NCBI GenBank assembly: GCA_029721435.1
Contig: CM056576.1
Span: 115,929,166 to 115,993,165, forward strand
From: Gymnothorax reevesii
Lineage: Eukaryota > Chordata > Actinopteri > Anguilliformes > Muraenidae
Reading direction: 5' to 3'
DNA length: 64,000 nt
Shown one piece after another: positions 34,771-48,318 of this stretch; positions within the stretch are counted from its first letter, which is position 1; every line of letters starts with the position of its first letter. Below the pieces are notes generated by a model. That model was not told the origin of the DNA. It worked only from the letters and a program-made list of their open reading frames with translations, and ran no database searches. The position numbers and the translations under genes are program-made.

Positions 34771-35022
34771 GACGCACGCACGCATGCACGGACGGAGCCC
34801 GATACCATAGCTTCCACACCGAGCTGCGGGAGCTAATAATAAATAAAATAAATAATAATAATAAGCTAATAAATAACCTCAGCAAAGGCAATAGGTTTCC
34901 TTCAGCTCCGCTGTACAGAACCCTAATAATTCTGCAAAGATTAATGATAGTTTTTAGCGAAGTGAGAGAGAGGATGCGCCGAGAATATTTATTGCAATGC
35001 GGTGTAGAGATCAGCAGCTTAC

Positions 35023-35149
35023 CCGGACTCCATCAGCAATGCAGCACCGTATTCAAGCGTATAACGTGTCACAAGCCAAACCCGCCTTCTCCAAGTTGCG
35101 ATATTGTCTACAGACTTCTTTTCATCCTCTCCAGGTTCTTTTTTATGTT
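35023..35149 (-). pseudogene. Decayed PIM-type P-loop exon (unit 2)
   Basis: Same length and same inactivating stops as the unit 1 copy, so it was already dead before the duplication. Confidence 0.8.
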
Positions 35150-35414
35150 CTGCAACATGAAGCAGATACAAACTGGTCACCATTGCACTGGTAATAATGT
35201 TCCAAACTAGGTAATTCCTTCATCTTGATCGAACAATGTGCACAGCGATGTGCTGCAGTAGAATGAATTCTATCAAACGTTTGAAACTACAGCTGCGAAG
35301 CAAGAATAAAGAGTAGAAAGAGAAAGAGCTTGACCCAGAGCTGAGGGGGCTGTCAAACTCTCACAAAGACCCCGGGCACACAGGCTCTGCAGCCATGTTC
35401 ATTCAAGTCCTCAC

Positions 35415-35792
35415 CTTCACTGGCTTGCCTTTCCTTCTCTCTGTCCTCCATTTCTCTCTTCTCAGCTGCCAGGAGTGAGGCGGCGGAGTCAAGATCCTCT
35501 GGGTAAGTCCATATTTCGACAGCATCTTCCTCGATCTCCCTGGCTGCTGGAATTGAGGTGATGGAGCTGTCGAAATCCTTCATGTGCAGGCCGGAATGCT
35601 CTTCATTTCTCTCATTTCCATCCCCGCTTGATGGAGTCAGCGGGATAGCAGAGGCCGAATTCTCCCTGACACATTTACTGACTTGCGCTCCACCATCCTC
35701 TGACTCGCTGTCATTAAATTCTGAACTGAAAGAGCTGCAGCCCAAATACTCTTCATTCCAGAGCTCCTCCCTCTCCTGCTCCGTTGTTCTCA
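35415..35792 (-). CDS. Acidic phase-symmetric exon of the PIM cluster (unit 2)
   Basis: Open over the same 378 bp with both splice sites intact. It differs from unit 1 by two replacements, Tyr to His and Thr to Ser, near the middle (the KDFDSSITS region). Role unresolved as for unit 1. Confidence 0.55.
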
Positions 35793-35855
35793 CTGGAAGA
35801 GATTGTTGAGGTCAGGTCACACAGGGCCATTGGGGAGTTAAACAGCCCATAAGTT

Positions 35856-38041
35856 TCATCGGCCCCTAATGTCTGCACAACACAGAAAATAATGTCTACC
35901 TTGGGTTGGACTGACAGAGTAGAACCAATGATGGTCCAGGAGCTCTTCCAGTGTGAATCGGTCCTCCACCCTGGGTGCCAAGCACCAGCGGATGAAGTGC
36001 AAGATTTCTGTTGGTTACAAAAAGGATTTATGTGATTGGCCAAAGGAGGTAAGAAGAGTGATTGAATGGTGGAGATAATAGAAGTATGCATCAGGTATGT
36101 GATAGGAGAAAGGAGATAAAAGTCACATCTCACCGGAGGACAGCCCTATGGGGAGCATGTGCATGCAGTCCAGCATGTCAAAGTCATCATACACTGGGAA
36201 ACCACAAACTAGCTCATAAAGCGTGACCCCTAGAGACCACACAGTGGCAGGGCCAGCGTGGTATGTCCCATCTGTAAACCATTCAGGTGGTGCATACGCC
36301 AAAGTGCCTGAAAGAGCAACAGATACAAGTGTCAATGAAAACTTGTAAAGCCATATGGCCAAGTCAATGACCAGCCAATATAAATGGAAGGACACTGTTT
36401 GATGGGCTCACTCAATGTTCCACTGAAACACAGAACAAACTTCCAGAGCGCATTGGAGCACCAGTATTAACACTGAAGAAGGCACTACGCGGAAACGCGT
36501 TTGTGCGAAGACGCCTGGTACAATAAATGTGTTTATGCAAAGTGCGACCTTTTTTCTAATTTCTTTAGCACCAGTATTTACTCTTTTCCAAGTGCTCATT
36601 AAAAGGCCCAAACTAATCTCTTCACTGACCTGCAAAGGTGGTGTACGGAGTATCCCTCCAGAGATCCCCGCACCCAAAGTCAATGAGGACGACACGCATG
36701 GTATCTGTCTCAATCAAGACATTGTTCGGCTTTACGTCGCGATGGAATACACCACACTTCTGGCAGTGCAGAAGTGCCTGGAGCAGTTGCCAAGTAACAG
36801 CCTTTGCAATCTGCTCATTCAGTTGGCCATTTTGAGAGGCCATGAATTTTGTGAGGTCCATGCAATTGTCAGGCCGCTCCAGCACCATGACGTATTTGTC
36901 TGGTTTGTCGAACCACTCGTAGAGTTGTAAGATGTTCTGATGGCTTCCATTTCTGCTGACAAGCGCCATGAGCCCCACTTCCGTTGGATTTCCAACTCCC
37001 TGTCCCGGCTGCAGAGTGAGAGGAAGTGTGGTTAGGTGTGGTTAGGTTTGTGTTTGCCAAACCAAAATAGCCTACTCTACAGGCCAGAATATGTGTGGGT
37101 GGACTCAACCCGAAAGAGCCAAAAAAAAAGACCTAGGAAGCAGGAAATATGAGGTACTAACAAGCGAAAAAGAAGTCAGGTATGACTGTACTTTCCGATG
37201 AAAATGAACAGCAAATAATGTGTTTTGTTTTCAATAAGATGCTCTGCTTTAGTACTCTGAAATAATAAAATTTAATGCTGTTAATTTTTAAAAACTAATT
37301 CAATTTTCGTTATTTTGCGGCATTTGCTTCTAAAAGTCTGTAGACTGGTGTTTGAATTATCTGGGCCAAGAAGCAAGATAAAGGCAAGAAGTTCAACAAA
37401 TGTGATGCGCAGTACTCACAAGCAGTAGTTCATCCTCCGGTTTCTCAACAAATTTTACAGCAACCTGAGAAAAACAAGACCGAGATGAGAAATGCAGTAA
37501 ACTTTTGATACCCTGATTTTACTGCACTAATCCTATTCAATAAATTTCAGATACAGAAATCATACAATACTTTTTCTATATTGTACAGTTGAATCAGTGT
37601 GGTGACAAAAAAAGTTAATAATGCCAAGCAATGTTTAAAATTCACCTTTGAAAATAAAGTACAGCAAGAAAAAAGGCAGCGTTAAAAAACTTGTGTACGA
37701 AAGAAAAAAATAAGTTGAGAGGAGTCAGAAACCTTTGGGGCATATGCAAGGGAACATAAAAATACCATTATTATGCAAAGATTAATGACAGTTTTTTGTC
37801 AAAGGGGAGAGATTGTGTTGAGAATATTTATGGCAAAATGGGGTGATCATAAGCTTACCTGAACTCCATCATCGATGCGGAACCCTGCGTACACAGAGCC
37901 GAACCCGCCCTCTCCAAGTTGCGATCCGATTATATAAAGATCCGTATAGTCCCCACACTTCTCATCATCCTCTGCAAGTGCTTCTTGATGTTCTGCAACA
38001 TGAAGCAGATACACATTGGTCACTATTGCACTGGTCACCAT
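35856..38041 (-). CDS. PIM-family serine/threonine kinase, spliced (unit 2)
   Basis: Exons on the minus strand: 37992-37859, 37464-37420, 37008-36630, 36307-36134 and 36007-35856. Predicted protein identical to unit 1 over all recognised exons; five nucleotide differences (one in each of the first two exons, three in the catalytic exon) are synonymous. The intron after the Lys exon differs by large indels: extra sequence at about 37046-37252 here, and about 250 bp found only in unit 1. Candidate start ATG at 38038. Confidence 0.88.
36469..36566 (+). mobile_element. Penelope-like 3' tail in a PIM intron (unit 2)
   Basis: Same site and target duplication as 7190-7287. One base differs in the AAACGCGTTTG region context. 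Confidence 0.65.
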
Positions 38042-38826
38042 GTTCCCAGCTTGTGAATTCCTTCAGCTTGATTTAATTGTCGTCACGTGTTGTGGTGCGC
38101 CATTAAACGTCATGCCACAAGATAGACAGCTTCTGCAGAGGATGCACCTGTGTTTTCTTGCTTTAAGCCCCATAATAAGTCTCCTCCCTCCTTGCTCCAC
38201 GTCTACTCAAGGTGCAGTTCAGCTATTGGAAGATCCTCTGTAATGGATGAGGCGGAACGATTTCCGGGTCACGGAAGTAATGCACCCCTCGAGTGCGCAT
38301 ATTTGGCGGCACGTGGTGAATAGTGCAATGATGATGAAGGGAGAGCACTACTTTTCAGATTGTTGGATACGCCTTTTGGATGGACAAGGTGCACGGTTGA
38401 CAGTAGCTACCAAGCAAATTTACAGGTGTCGCTGCTTCCTGCAACTCGGCAGTCACTCAATAAACCAACTCTAACCATAAATGGTTCATCGCTAGCTGAC
38501 CTACAAACTGCCTTTCCTCTTGTACATAGTAGCTGTTAATTTTTTGGGCGATCCACCTTTTTCATGACTTTGTGACGTTGGTCATAAATCATAGCGACTC
38601 CTGGTTCTTCTCTTCTTTGATGTGTTTGTTGAAGGTTGTACAGCTGTAAAAGCCAGCTATTAGGTACTAAAAATGGAAACAAAACGGAGTTGGATACATA
38701 GTACGGATGTTTTGAAGGTCATCAGGACAATTCCGTTACAGTGCCTCACCCGTCACTTCTCACGGAGTGGGAAGATGACATGAAACAATGGCCCGATGTT
38801 AGCTACATCCTCATAGTTAATTATTA

Positions 38827-39085
38827 ACCTCCGCCAAACAAAGTTGGCAGGAGATATATGTGATCGGTGCCATTTGTCTGTTTGTTTGTGAACAAGACAA
38901 CTCAAAAAGTAATAAACGGATATCTGTGAAATTTTGTGGGTGGGTCGCTATTACATTAGGGATGGATCCTATTGATTTTGATGCCGATTGGTCAAATAAT
39001 ATGCCCTTCACAGCAACCGTCGCAAAATCCTATGTTGCAGATATACAGGATCTTACAAGAGTGGGCGTGGCATATGAAAGTTATT
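38827..39085 (+). repeat. CCTCCGCCAA interspersed repeat (unit 2)
   Basis: Collinear with 9594-9852, with a few substitutions. Confidence 0.55.
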
Positions 39086-39641
39086 AAACAAGTTTAGTGA
39101 GCAACAAACCCAAAATTTACTCAACGACTTTCATAACTTTCTCATTCTGTTTATCACATAACTGAATTGCATAATTTTATGGAAAGCAAATGTAATTTCC
39201 CTTAGTGCCCGATGTATGTTAGCACTGCGATAATTACATCGCTCTGCTTACTCAGTCTCTGAGTCACAGACATTCGTGGCTGAATGAGCAACACTTCGTA
39301 AATTCAGTCAACTGAGTAGCTAGCTAATGTTAGCTTGCTAGGTACCAAACTAATGTTATATTATGGTTTTGAAAAAGGTATTCTGTGCACGCTACCTAGC
39401 AAAAGTAACGTGAACTTAGTTATTGCAGTGGCGCTTAACTAGTTTCCTGCAGCGCTGAGCCATACCTATTCAACCATTGTTACACTCGGTATTCAGTTTG
39501 GCTTGTTGGAAACAGCGAGACGTGGCGCTAAGCAATTTCTTTCCCCCCACACTCTCAGCCAATGCGATGCACAAAAGTTAAATATAGGGTCATATCAAAA
39601 ATATGTCATGACCTGGGATATGAGAAAAGTACTTCAGTTAC

Positions 39642-40030
39642 GTGATAAACCTTAAATTTCTAAAGAGCCATGTTCACTCAGCAAGATTACGACTTTGCTG
39701 CCTTGATGGAGGTTTGCACCCAAGGAGTGCCTCAAGTTACCTTGTGTTTCCGAAGGCATTGATGGTGAAGCATTGTGAAATTATAAAAGCATGCAAGCAT
39801 ATAACTAATCTGCATGGCAGCAATATTGGTAAAGTACTGTTCAAGAAACACAGCGACTTCATATTTCTGAAGGCAGCTGTTGAGCCCAGCCAGAGTGTCA
39901 GTCAAGCTAAATACAAAGCGTAGGTAATGCTGAGGGAAAGTGGAGTCGTTGAGACAGTCGACTGCTCGTGTATTGCCAGATGAGGGAAATCATGTAGTAA
40001 TGCAGCAGCTATTCTGTGGAAGGCAGCGTT
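39642..40030 (+). pseudogene. SWIM zinc-finger protein fragment (pseudogene, unit 2)
   Basis: Shares the TAG stop (39921-39923) with unit 1 and has a further TGA (39981-39983) within the zinc-binding core, so decay continued after duplication. Confidence 0.7.
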
Positions 40031-41737
40031 AATTCATTAAACCAAAGCACCCTTCAGTTATCCAAACATCGAAAAAATAAAATATATTTACAAAGATGAT
40101 ATTGTGCTTTTATTGCCGAAGATATATGCTTTTGTACATCCTATTGATGTTATTTTTTCTGATGTTTTTGTTGTTTGGGCTAGCTGGCCCTGTTATTTGC
40201 TGTCATTGGCATTAAGGCTATCGGAAACACAAAACCAGACAGCGGAAGTAGGCATTCTGTCATGGCAGCGCCTATGAGCTTCTGGTGAAACCTGTGGATA
40301 CTGCCACTATGTGGGCAAATCAATGTATTGCAAAGGATTAGCCAAGCAAAAAGATATTCTGAGGTTATTTTATTGGCCAACTGGTGTAATTAATTTGACC
40401 TTAGAGGAAAGCTTTGGCTGCCGCACTTCTGAAATAAATCTGGTGCGACTAAACAAAGCTATGCCTGATCATTAATTATTTTGCCAATCAATGATCTGTA
40501 TGTACAGATTTTTAAGTAAACTTGTCAACACGTTTCAAAGTGGTCATTACATTTCAAATAAGGTAACAGTTAAACCTAGTATACTTAATCTTTCTTTGAC
40601 ATCCTTACCTTGCTGTCTCCCCCAGTTGTTTGAGGCTGGGGGGCAATTCAAGACCTCTGGAGAGAACAGATGATCCAGATTGTGGAATATGTGTAATTCA
40701 GCCATTTTTGCCAATGGCGCAATTTCTCAAGCGTGATTATCAAGCCTATTCTTCAGATGGGTGTGTGACGTGCCACACTGATTTTTGCTTCCAGGGGAAA
40801 TTTCTTTCACATACTTGTATAAAATAAGTTTTATATGGTATATATTCATTAATCTTACATTATTATCCCTCCTCACTGTTTAAATTTGCATGAAAAATAC
40901 AAAATTGGTAGACTTTTACACCATTCAAGTGCTAAATGTCATGCAGAAAAACGGGAGTCACTTAATTTCAAAAAAAGACAACTGCTTTTAAAATGATTAA
41001 AAATGTTCAAAATCATCAACTTTTGTCTTTGGCATATTTTTTATAGTGTTCAGAAAAGCACTGCAAAGTATGAATAGGATATATCTTGAAGAAATGTCAT
41101 TAAAATCTAAATCCCTTTGTTCCGCAAAGACAGATTTTCCTCAACGTCATGTAGTAAAACGAAGATTGGAAGCCATTATTGTGACCTGTAATGACATCAC
41201 TGACCTCTGAGGACAACCAGAGTTGGAGGCAAGTTCAAAAGTGTGCTCCTATATCTATATTTATTTATATTTATATTTATTTTCTGTGTTAAGCAGACAT
41301 TAGGGGCTGATGAAACTTATGGGCTATATTTAAGTTATAATCACCTTTTCCAGGGGTCATACAAAGTGTCACAGATTTGAGCGTCATGCGGTCCAACATC
41401 AAAAAAGTGTTGATAAAGTTGAACATTTTAAAGTTATTGATTTAGACATGAAATTTTAAAGTTTATAGGTCAAGCTCAAGGTTAGTGTGGTGAATAAGTG
41501 GCCATGCAACTGCCTTCAGGAATGAGAACGATGGAATCCGTCATGCAGACAAACAAAATATTTCATGTGGACAAACGTTTTTACAAATGACATGCTGTTT
41601 TACCACATGACACAGAAGATTTAAACTGAATTATCTTTTCCTTTCTTAATTATTTTAATCATCTATAAAGTTTGTACAAATATTCTTAATTACTTTTAAC
41701 ATTTGTAATACATTTTTGTATATTTAAAAAATTTTTA

Positions 41738-42985
41738 CAACCCCAATCCTGAAATAGTTGGGACGAAGTGTAAATTGTGAATAAAATCAAAATGCAATGA
41801 CTTTCAGATGACATGAGCCAATATGTTATTTACAATAGAACATAGATAACATTTAAAATGTTGAAACTGAGACATTTTCCATATCTATCCACAAAATGAG
41901 CTTATTTCCAATTTTATGTCCGCAATAGGTCTCCAAAAAGTTGGAACGCAGGCAAAAAAGGGCTGAAAAAGAAATTAATATAAAAGAGAATAAGCTGAAA
42001 GGACATTTAGCAAGTAATTAAGTTAACTGGCATCAGGTGTGTAACATGAATAGCGATAAAAGGGATGTCTTAGAGAGGCTGAGTCTCTCAGAAATAAAGA
42101 TGCCCACAGGCTCTCCAACCTGTGAGGACTTGCATAAAAAAACTGTGGAATACTTTAAAAACAATGTTCCTCAACGGCTAATTGCAAAGGCTTTGAAGGT
42201 CTCATCATCAACAGTGCATGACATCATCAAAACAAAAAATCTCTGTGTGTAAGGGACAAGCCCGAAGTCCTTTACTGGATGCTCGTAATCTTCGGGCCCT
42301 CAGATACCGCTGCATCACTCACCGGCATGATTCTGTCATTGACAGTATTAAATGGGCCCAGGAATACTTCAAGAAACCACTGTCTGTATACACAGTCTGC
42401 CGTGCCATCCAGAGATGCCACTTAAAATTTTATCATGCAAAAAGGAAGCCATTGTTGGGCATAATCCAGATGCGTCACCGTGTTCTGAGGGCCAAGGCTC
42501 ATTTAAAATGGCCTGCAGCAAAGTGGCAAAGTGTCCTGTGGTCAGACATTTGACATTCTTGTTGTAAATCATGGGCGTTGTGTCCTCTGGGCTAAAGAGG
42601 AGAAAGACCACCCCTCCTGATATCAGCCGTCAGTTCAAAAGCCAGCATCTCTGATGGTATGGGGATGCATTAGTGTATATGGTGTGGAACACTTGCATGT
42701 TTTAAAAAGCGCCACGAATGTTGAAAGGTATATAAAGGTTTTAGAGCAACATATGCTCACCTCCAGACGACATCTATTCCAGGGAAGGCCTTGTGTATTT
42801 CAACAGGACAATTTAAAAACATTTACTGCAGCTATTACAACAGCATGGCTTCATAGTTGAAGAGTTCATGTGCTGAACTGGCCTGCCTGCAGTCCTGATC
42901 TTTCTCCGATTGAGAACATTTGGCACGTAATTAAACTAAAAGTCAGTCAAAGGAGACCCAAGACTCCTACTCCAAGTTAGAAGAC
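41738..42985 (+). mobile_element. Tc1-like transposon A, decayed (unit 2)
   Basis: The N-terminal frame is better kept than in unit 1 (42037-42252, with FKNNVPQRLIAKALKVSSST), followed by 42218-42553. The C-terminal part is more broken. Same missing 3' end at the microsatellite. Confidence 0.85.
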
Positions 42986-42998
42986 ATCGCCCACTGGA

Positions 42999-43092
42999 AA
43001 GTGTGTGTGTGTGTGTGTGTGTGTGCGTGTGCGTGTGCGTGTGCGTGTGTGTGTGTGTCTGCGTGCGTGCGTGCGTGCGTGCGCGCGCATGT
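42999..43092. repeat. GT/GCGT microsatellite (unit 2)
   Basis: Interruption pattern GTGCGTGTGCGTGTGCG replaces the long pure TG run of unit 1. Confidence 0.95.
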
Positions 43093-43204
43093 ATGTACAG
43101 TGTACACACACGACTTAAATTTTTTTGTTTCCACCCACTGGTCCAACGGCCTAATATTCCGGACATACCTACCGAAAAAAACCGCATGGGATCGAAGCCC
43201 ATTA

Positions 43205-43490
43205 TCGCTATCATAGCGACCATCCATCCATCCTCTAAAATCAAGTCGTGTCGAGTCGAGTCGCTGGGGGAGCTGGAGCTTAGCCCAACTGATCACCCTA
43301 AACAGCTCGCCAATGTATAGCAGGACGCACACACTTCTGTCATCGTCACACCGTGCAATTTACCGTCTCCAATTAACCTGATGTGCATCGCTTTCGATGC
43401 TCCGAGGAAACCAGTGTACCCGGCGGTAACCCGTGCGAGTACCTGGAGAACATGGTGCTAACCGCTGCGCCACCGTGCTGGGAGACCAGT
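43205..43490 (+). repeat. Common teleost interspersed repeat (unit 2)
   Basis: Collinear with 13990-14275, with the same motif order and small indels. Confidence 0.75.
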
Positions 43491-45023
43491 ACTTTAAATA
43501 CTGTTGTTAACGGCTTCTGGATGGACGATGTACGAGGCTGATATTAGTTAGCTGGCACATTCACAGGTTTCATTGCCCGATGAACTCGGCAGTCACGAGC
43601 TAAAACAACTCCCATCAACATGTTTATTGTTTTCTTTTCACTAAACTTTTTTTTATTGTAAACTTGTCAACGGATACTTTCAAAGAGGTCATTACGTTTA
43701 AAATAAATTTAACAGTTAAACCAATCAGACCACGGTGGTTGAGAGTAAACGTAAGACTTCGAACCGCGATTCGCTCATGCAGGCTGCAGCCTGGTAAACT
43801 TGAGCTTTCTTTCACATCCTTACCTTGCTCTCTCCATTCCCAGTTGGTCGTGGCTGAGGGAGAAATCAAGACCTCCGTAGAGAGATGATGCAGATCGTGG
43901 AATCGGTGAAACGCTGACATTATGCCTATAATGCAGTTTTCCCAAGACTGATTATCAATCAGATACTCCAGGTATTTATAGTTAAAAAGAACGCTGAATG
44001 ACGTAACAGAGAGGATGTTGTTGCAGCGGCTTTGGCGTCACAATTCCGAAAAGCCCTGACAGGCTTAGGCGTGCGACTTACTGCATGGACTGTGCGTCAT
44101 CTTTCAGTTTAGGAAGACAAGAAATTTTGAATTAAAACATCGTTTCGGGAATGAATTGTCAGTATTTTTTTTTGAGCAGGTTTGCTAGCGACATTGTCTC
44201 CCTTGTGCCAAACCACTGTTCCAACAGCCCAATATTCCGGCCATCACCTCTGAAAAAAAAAAACAAAAACATGGGATCGACAGGCCATGAGAGAATTCGA
44301 GCGATCGTCAAGCCGAAAGCAGATTGGCATAATTGCGTAGGACTGATTGTCCGACACTGTCCCACTGAGCCAAAAAGACTGGGCAGTATATTCGGGATTA
44401 CGGGAAGTTATCCCGAAAAACAAAGAAGTTAGTGTCTGCACTGGTAACGCTTGAAGTATGGAAGTCCAGTCATGCGAACTCAATTCTTTTGGACTTGGCC
44501 AATAGGCTATAGACGGCTGAGAGAGTTTGGCCTAAAATGCTGTGTCGCAACTCGCTCCCTAACATTACCTCTTAAAACCGTAAATGATTTCTCGGTGCTC
44601 TTGAGAAAAGAATGGCCACAATAAAATATTTCCGTGTCAAGCTAATTTTTCTATTAAACTAAAATAAACAAAGTAGGATAAACCCAAAATGCAGTTTAAA
44701 AAAATGCTGAAATGTAATCATTGTTATTATCCATGAATTTTCGAAATTTCCCTTTACATAAAAGCAGAACAAATAGTGAAGCATATTAGTTTTCGAAGTT
44801 GAATGTAAGAATGCAAGCTGTAATCAAAGCCAAAGCAGGCCTTACAAAATATTGTTTTTTTTTTAAATGTGTGAATAAGGACTGTTTAGTGGTTTCAGTC
44901 CGTGATTTGCCAAAGAAATAACAAAATAATTTTTTTTACTTTTAAACAAGTTTTTGACAAATTTCTTAAATATTGGCGTTTTATATGTTTGAAAGGTGGT
45001 ATAATAAATGTGTTAAGCACTGT

Positions 45024-46497
45024 AATAGTTGGGACGAAGTGTAAATTGTGAATAAAGTCTAAATGCAATTACTTTCAGGTCTCAAGAAAGTTGGGACACA
45101 GCCAAAGAAAGGGCTGAAAAAGCAATTAATATACTATAAAATGAGCTGAAAGAACGTTTAGCAAGTAATTACATTACCTGGCTTCAGATGTGTAACATTA
45201 TTGGCTATGAAAGGGATATCTTAGAGAGGCTGAGTCTCCCAGAAGTAAAGATGGCTAGAGGCTCTCCGACCTGTGAAGGCTTGCGTGAAAAAAATTGTGG
45301 AATACTTTAAAAACAATGTTCCTGAATGTCTAATTGCAAGGCATTTGAAGGTCTCATCATCGGCAGTGCATAACATCATCAAAAGATTCAGAGAAACTGG
45401 AAAAAGCTCTGCGCATAAAGGACAAGGCCGAAGACCTTTACTGGATGCCCATGATCTTCGGGCCCTCAGACACCACTGCACCACACCGGCATGATTCTGT
45501 CATACACATTACTAAATGGGCCCAGGAATACTTAAAGAAGCCACTGTCTGTCAACACAGTCTGCCGTGCCATCCATAAATGCTGCCTAATATTCTATCAT
45601 GCAAAAAGGAAGCCATTGTTGGGCATGATCCAGAAGCGCCGCCGTGTTCTGTGGGCCAAGGCTCATTTATAATGGACTGCAGCAAAGTGGCAAAGTGTCC
45701 TGTGTTGAGACAAGTCCAAATTTGACATTGTTGTTGGAAATCATGGGCGTTGTGTCCTCTGCTCTAAAGAGGATAAAGACCATCCCTCCTGTTATCAGCG
45801 TTCAGTTCAAAATCCAGCATCTCTGGTGGTATGGGCATTAGTACACCATTAGTGCATATGGTCTGGGACACTTGCATGTTTTAAAAAGCACCATGAATGC
45901 TGAAAGGTATATAAAGCTTTTAGAGTGACATATGCTCCCCTCCAGATGGCATCTATTCCAGGGAAGCCCTTGTATATTTCAGCAGCACAATGCAAAACCA
46001 CATACTGCAGCTATAACAACAGCATGGCTTTGTAGTAGAAGAGTCCATGTGCTGAACTTGCCGGCCTGCAGTCCTGATTTTTCACTGATTGAGAACTTTT
46101 GGCGCGTAATTAAACAAAAAGTCAGTCAAAGGAGACCCGAAACTCTCCAGCGGCTGGAAGCCTGTATTAAACAAGAGCAAGATCAAATTCCAATGACTAA
46201 ACTCAAGAAACTTGTCTCCTCAGTGCCCAGACGCCTCCACTCTACATTGAAAAGAAGAGGGGATGCTACACCATGGTTAACAGGCCCCTGTCCCAACTTT
46301 TTTGCAACCTGTAGCAGCCATAAAATTTGAAATGAGCTCATGTTGTGGATTAAATTTTAAAATTTCTCAGTTTCAACACTTGCTATGTTATATCTTTTCT
46401 ATTGTGAATAAAATACTGGCTGGTGTGATTGAAAGTCATTGCGTTTTTATTTTATTCAAAATTTACACTTTGTCCTACTTATTTCAGAGTTGGGGTT
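45024..46497 (+). mobile_element. Tc1-like transposon B with 3' end (unit 2)
   Basis: Includes the part missing from unit 1: the frame 45932-46330 has [27 protein letters not shown] and RRGDATPWL, then the 3' inverted repeat ending GAGTTGGGGTTG. The extreme 5' end is trimmed relative to unit 1. Stops and shifts interrupt the transposase. Confidence 0.87.
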
Positions 46498-46669
46498 GTC
46501 CTTTGTCCTGTGATCCTGCATTATGCACTGTCAAATGTCAGAGGTAATGAATGAAAAGACACCTGACACAGCCCCGCTGACTGAGTTGTTGGCTGTATTG
46601 GGCAGCAGGTTCGCAAAAAGGGCAGTGTGCTTCACATGGAGGAGTATAACCAATTATTATGGAGACATG

Positions 46670-47385
46670 CAGTGGCGGAGGCACAAGGGGGCGAAGACAC
46701 GTCCCTTTTAGTCCTGGCTAGATCTCAATCATTTTCCTTTATTGACGTCTTTTCCAATTATTGTAATTGGCAACTGAAGACACGGTTTCTCTCCACATGC
46801 GATCTAACAGCGATTAAATCACGGGTTAAATTGAGTACAGTGGCAGAACAGAGAATTGGGTTGCACAAAACAGCTGTTTAAAACATAAATAAATAAATCC
46901 TTACCTGTTCTCAGTGATTTTAAAAGGTTCACTCCGAGTGCAGTCCACACTTAACAGGTGCAGCTTGTTCTCCCCGATTAGGCAAGATGACAATCATTCA
47001 TCTGACCATGTATTTAAATCTACGTTATTCAAAATTGCATAGCCTACCTAAATGGCTTGAGCCGCTCGCTTTTTATAACCTAGACTATTTAACTGCTGAG
47101 TGCCACTGTTTTTTTTTGTTTTTTTTAATCAACCCACGAAAGTCCGTGTTTCATTGGAACACGGACCAGTTCAGTCACGCGAAACATTGGCTAATTAATA
47201 AGCAAATTATTTTTCTGCACTGAATTTAGCCCATGATTTCATCGCTGTTAGATCGCACACGATAAAAACTGTGTCTTCAGTTGCCAATTACGATAATTGG
47301 AAAAGACGTCATTAAAGGAAAATGACTGAGATCTAACCAGGACTAAAAGGGACGTGTCTTAATACCTCCTGCAGCTCCGCTACTA
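46670..47385. mobile_element. hAT-like element with long inverted arms (unit 2)
   Basis: 716 bp, beginning CAGTGGCGGAGG and ending CTCCGCTACTA, flanked by 8-bp direct repeats GAGACATG (46662-46669 and 47386-47393). The arms pair over about 170 bp, including GGGACGTGTCTT, AAAAGACGTCATTAAAGGAA and TTCAGTTGCCAATTA. No transposase found. Element ends and 8-bp duplication point to hAT. Confidence 0.85.
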
Positions 47386-47673
47386 GAGACATGGAAATGT
47401 TCACATCTGTGATATTGATTGGCAGGCATTTGACTTCAAAGAGAACTACCGAGGATATATTGTATTTTGCCAAATAATCACAACAAAGTTCACTTTTTCA
47501 CAAAATTCATTTTCGTAGATTTATTTTCATCATGGCGTTGGCACAACCTTTGCTTGTATTCCTTTCATGTCTCTTCCTATTCAGCTCCTCGGGTGTCTAT
47601 TAGGAGTTTGTCTATTGTGATTGGTTTTCATTTTGTGTGTTTGCCAACCCCCAGCTGCGTCTCATTACATTAT

Positions 47674-48318
47674 TATTATTTTTTTTTTTTTTTTAATGAT
47701 CAACATTTGTTATTTTTTACAACAATATACAATACAAACACACATACAAACAAATAACAAATATGGTGCGGCCCAATCCAGTTAGGTTTGAAAACAAAGA
47801 TCACAGTGACGCTATAGTTACTATACATGACGATAACATTCCCACAAAAAAAAAAAAAAAAATTAGAATGAACTAGACTTGAAAATAAAGCTACCATAGA
47901 CAAGCAGGTAGTCTACATAGAATGCATCATATACCAGTTCATACAGTAGTTGGAGGAGAAAAGGGGGAAAAAAGGAAAGGAGGGGGGATTCATTTATCTT
48001 GTCATAAGCATCTAGTTCAGGGTCTGATATCATTAGAGAGGGAGAGGCATAGACATTGGGGTAACCCTTCTTTTAAGGTAGTTCCTAATGGCTATAGCTA
48101 TGTTGGACCGTGCTCGGCTTGGCTCTATTAAGTCATGCAGTTGTGCACTCAAGGGACACTTTTGGCAAGATTCCACCCAGTACTGAAATTGCGGAAGATT
48201 AGGATTAAACCACCGAGTCAATATGGTTTTCTTTGCTGCCATGAATCCGGCCAGTAGCAGTCTACGTTTATTTAAGTTAAGAGATAAAGCTGAAACGTCA
48301 TTAAGCAGACAAAGGCAT
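47674..48318 (-). mobile_element. 5'-truncated L1-like LINE (unit 2)
   Basis: Same 15-bp target duplication (47659-47673 and 48319-48333). The ORF2 end (48033-48242) is slightly more conserved in appearance than in unit 1. Confidence 0.82.
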
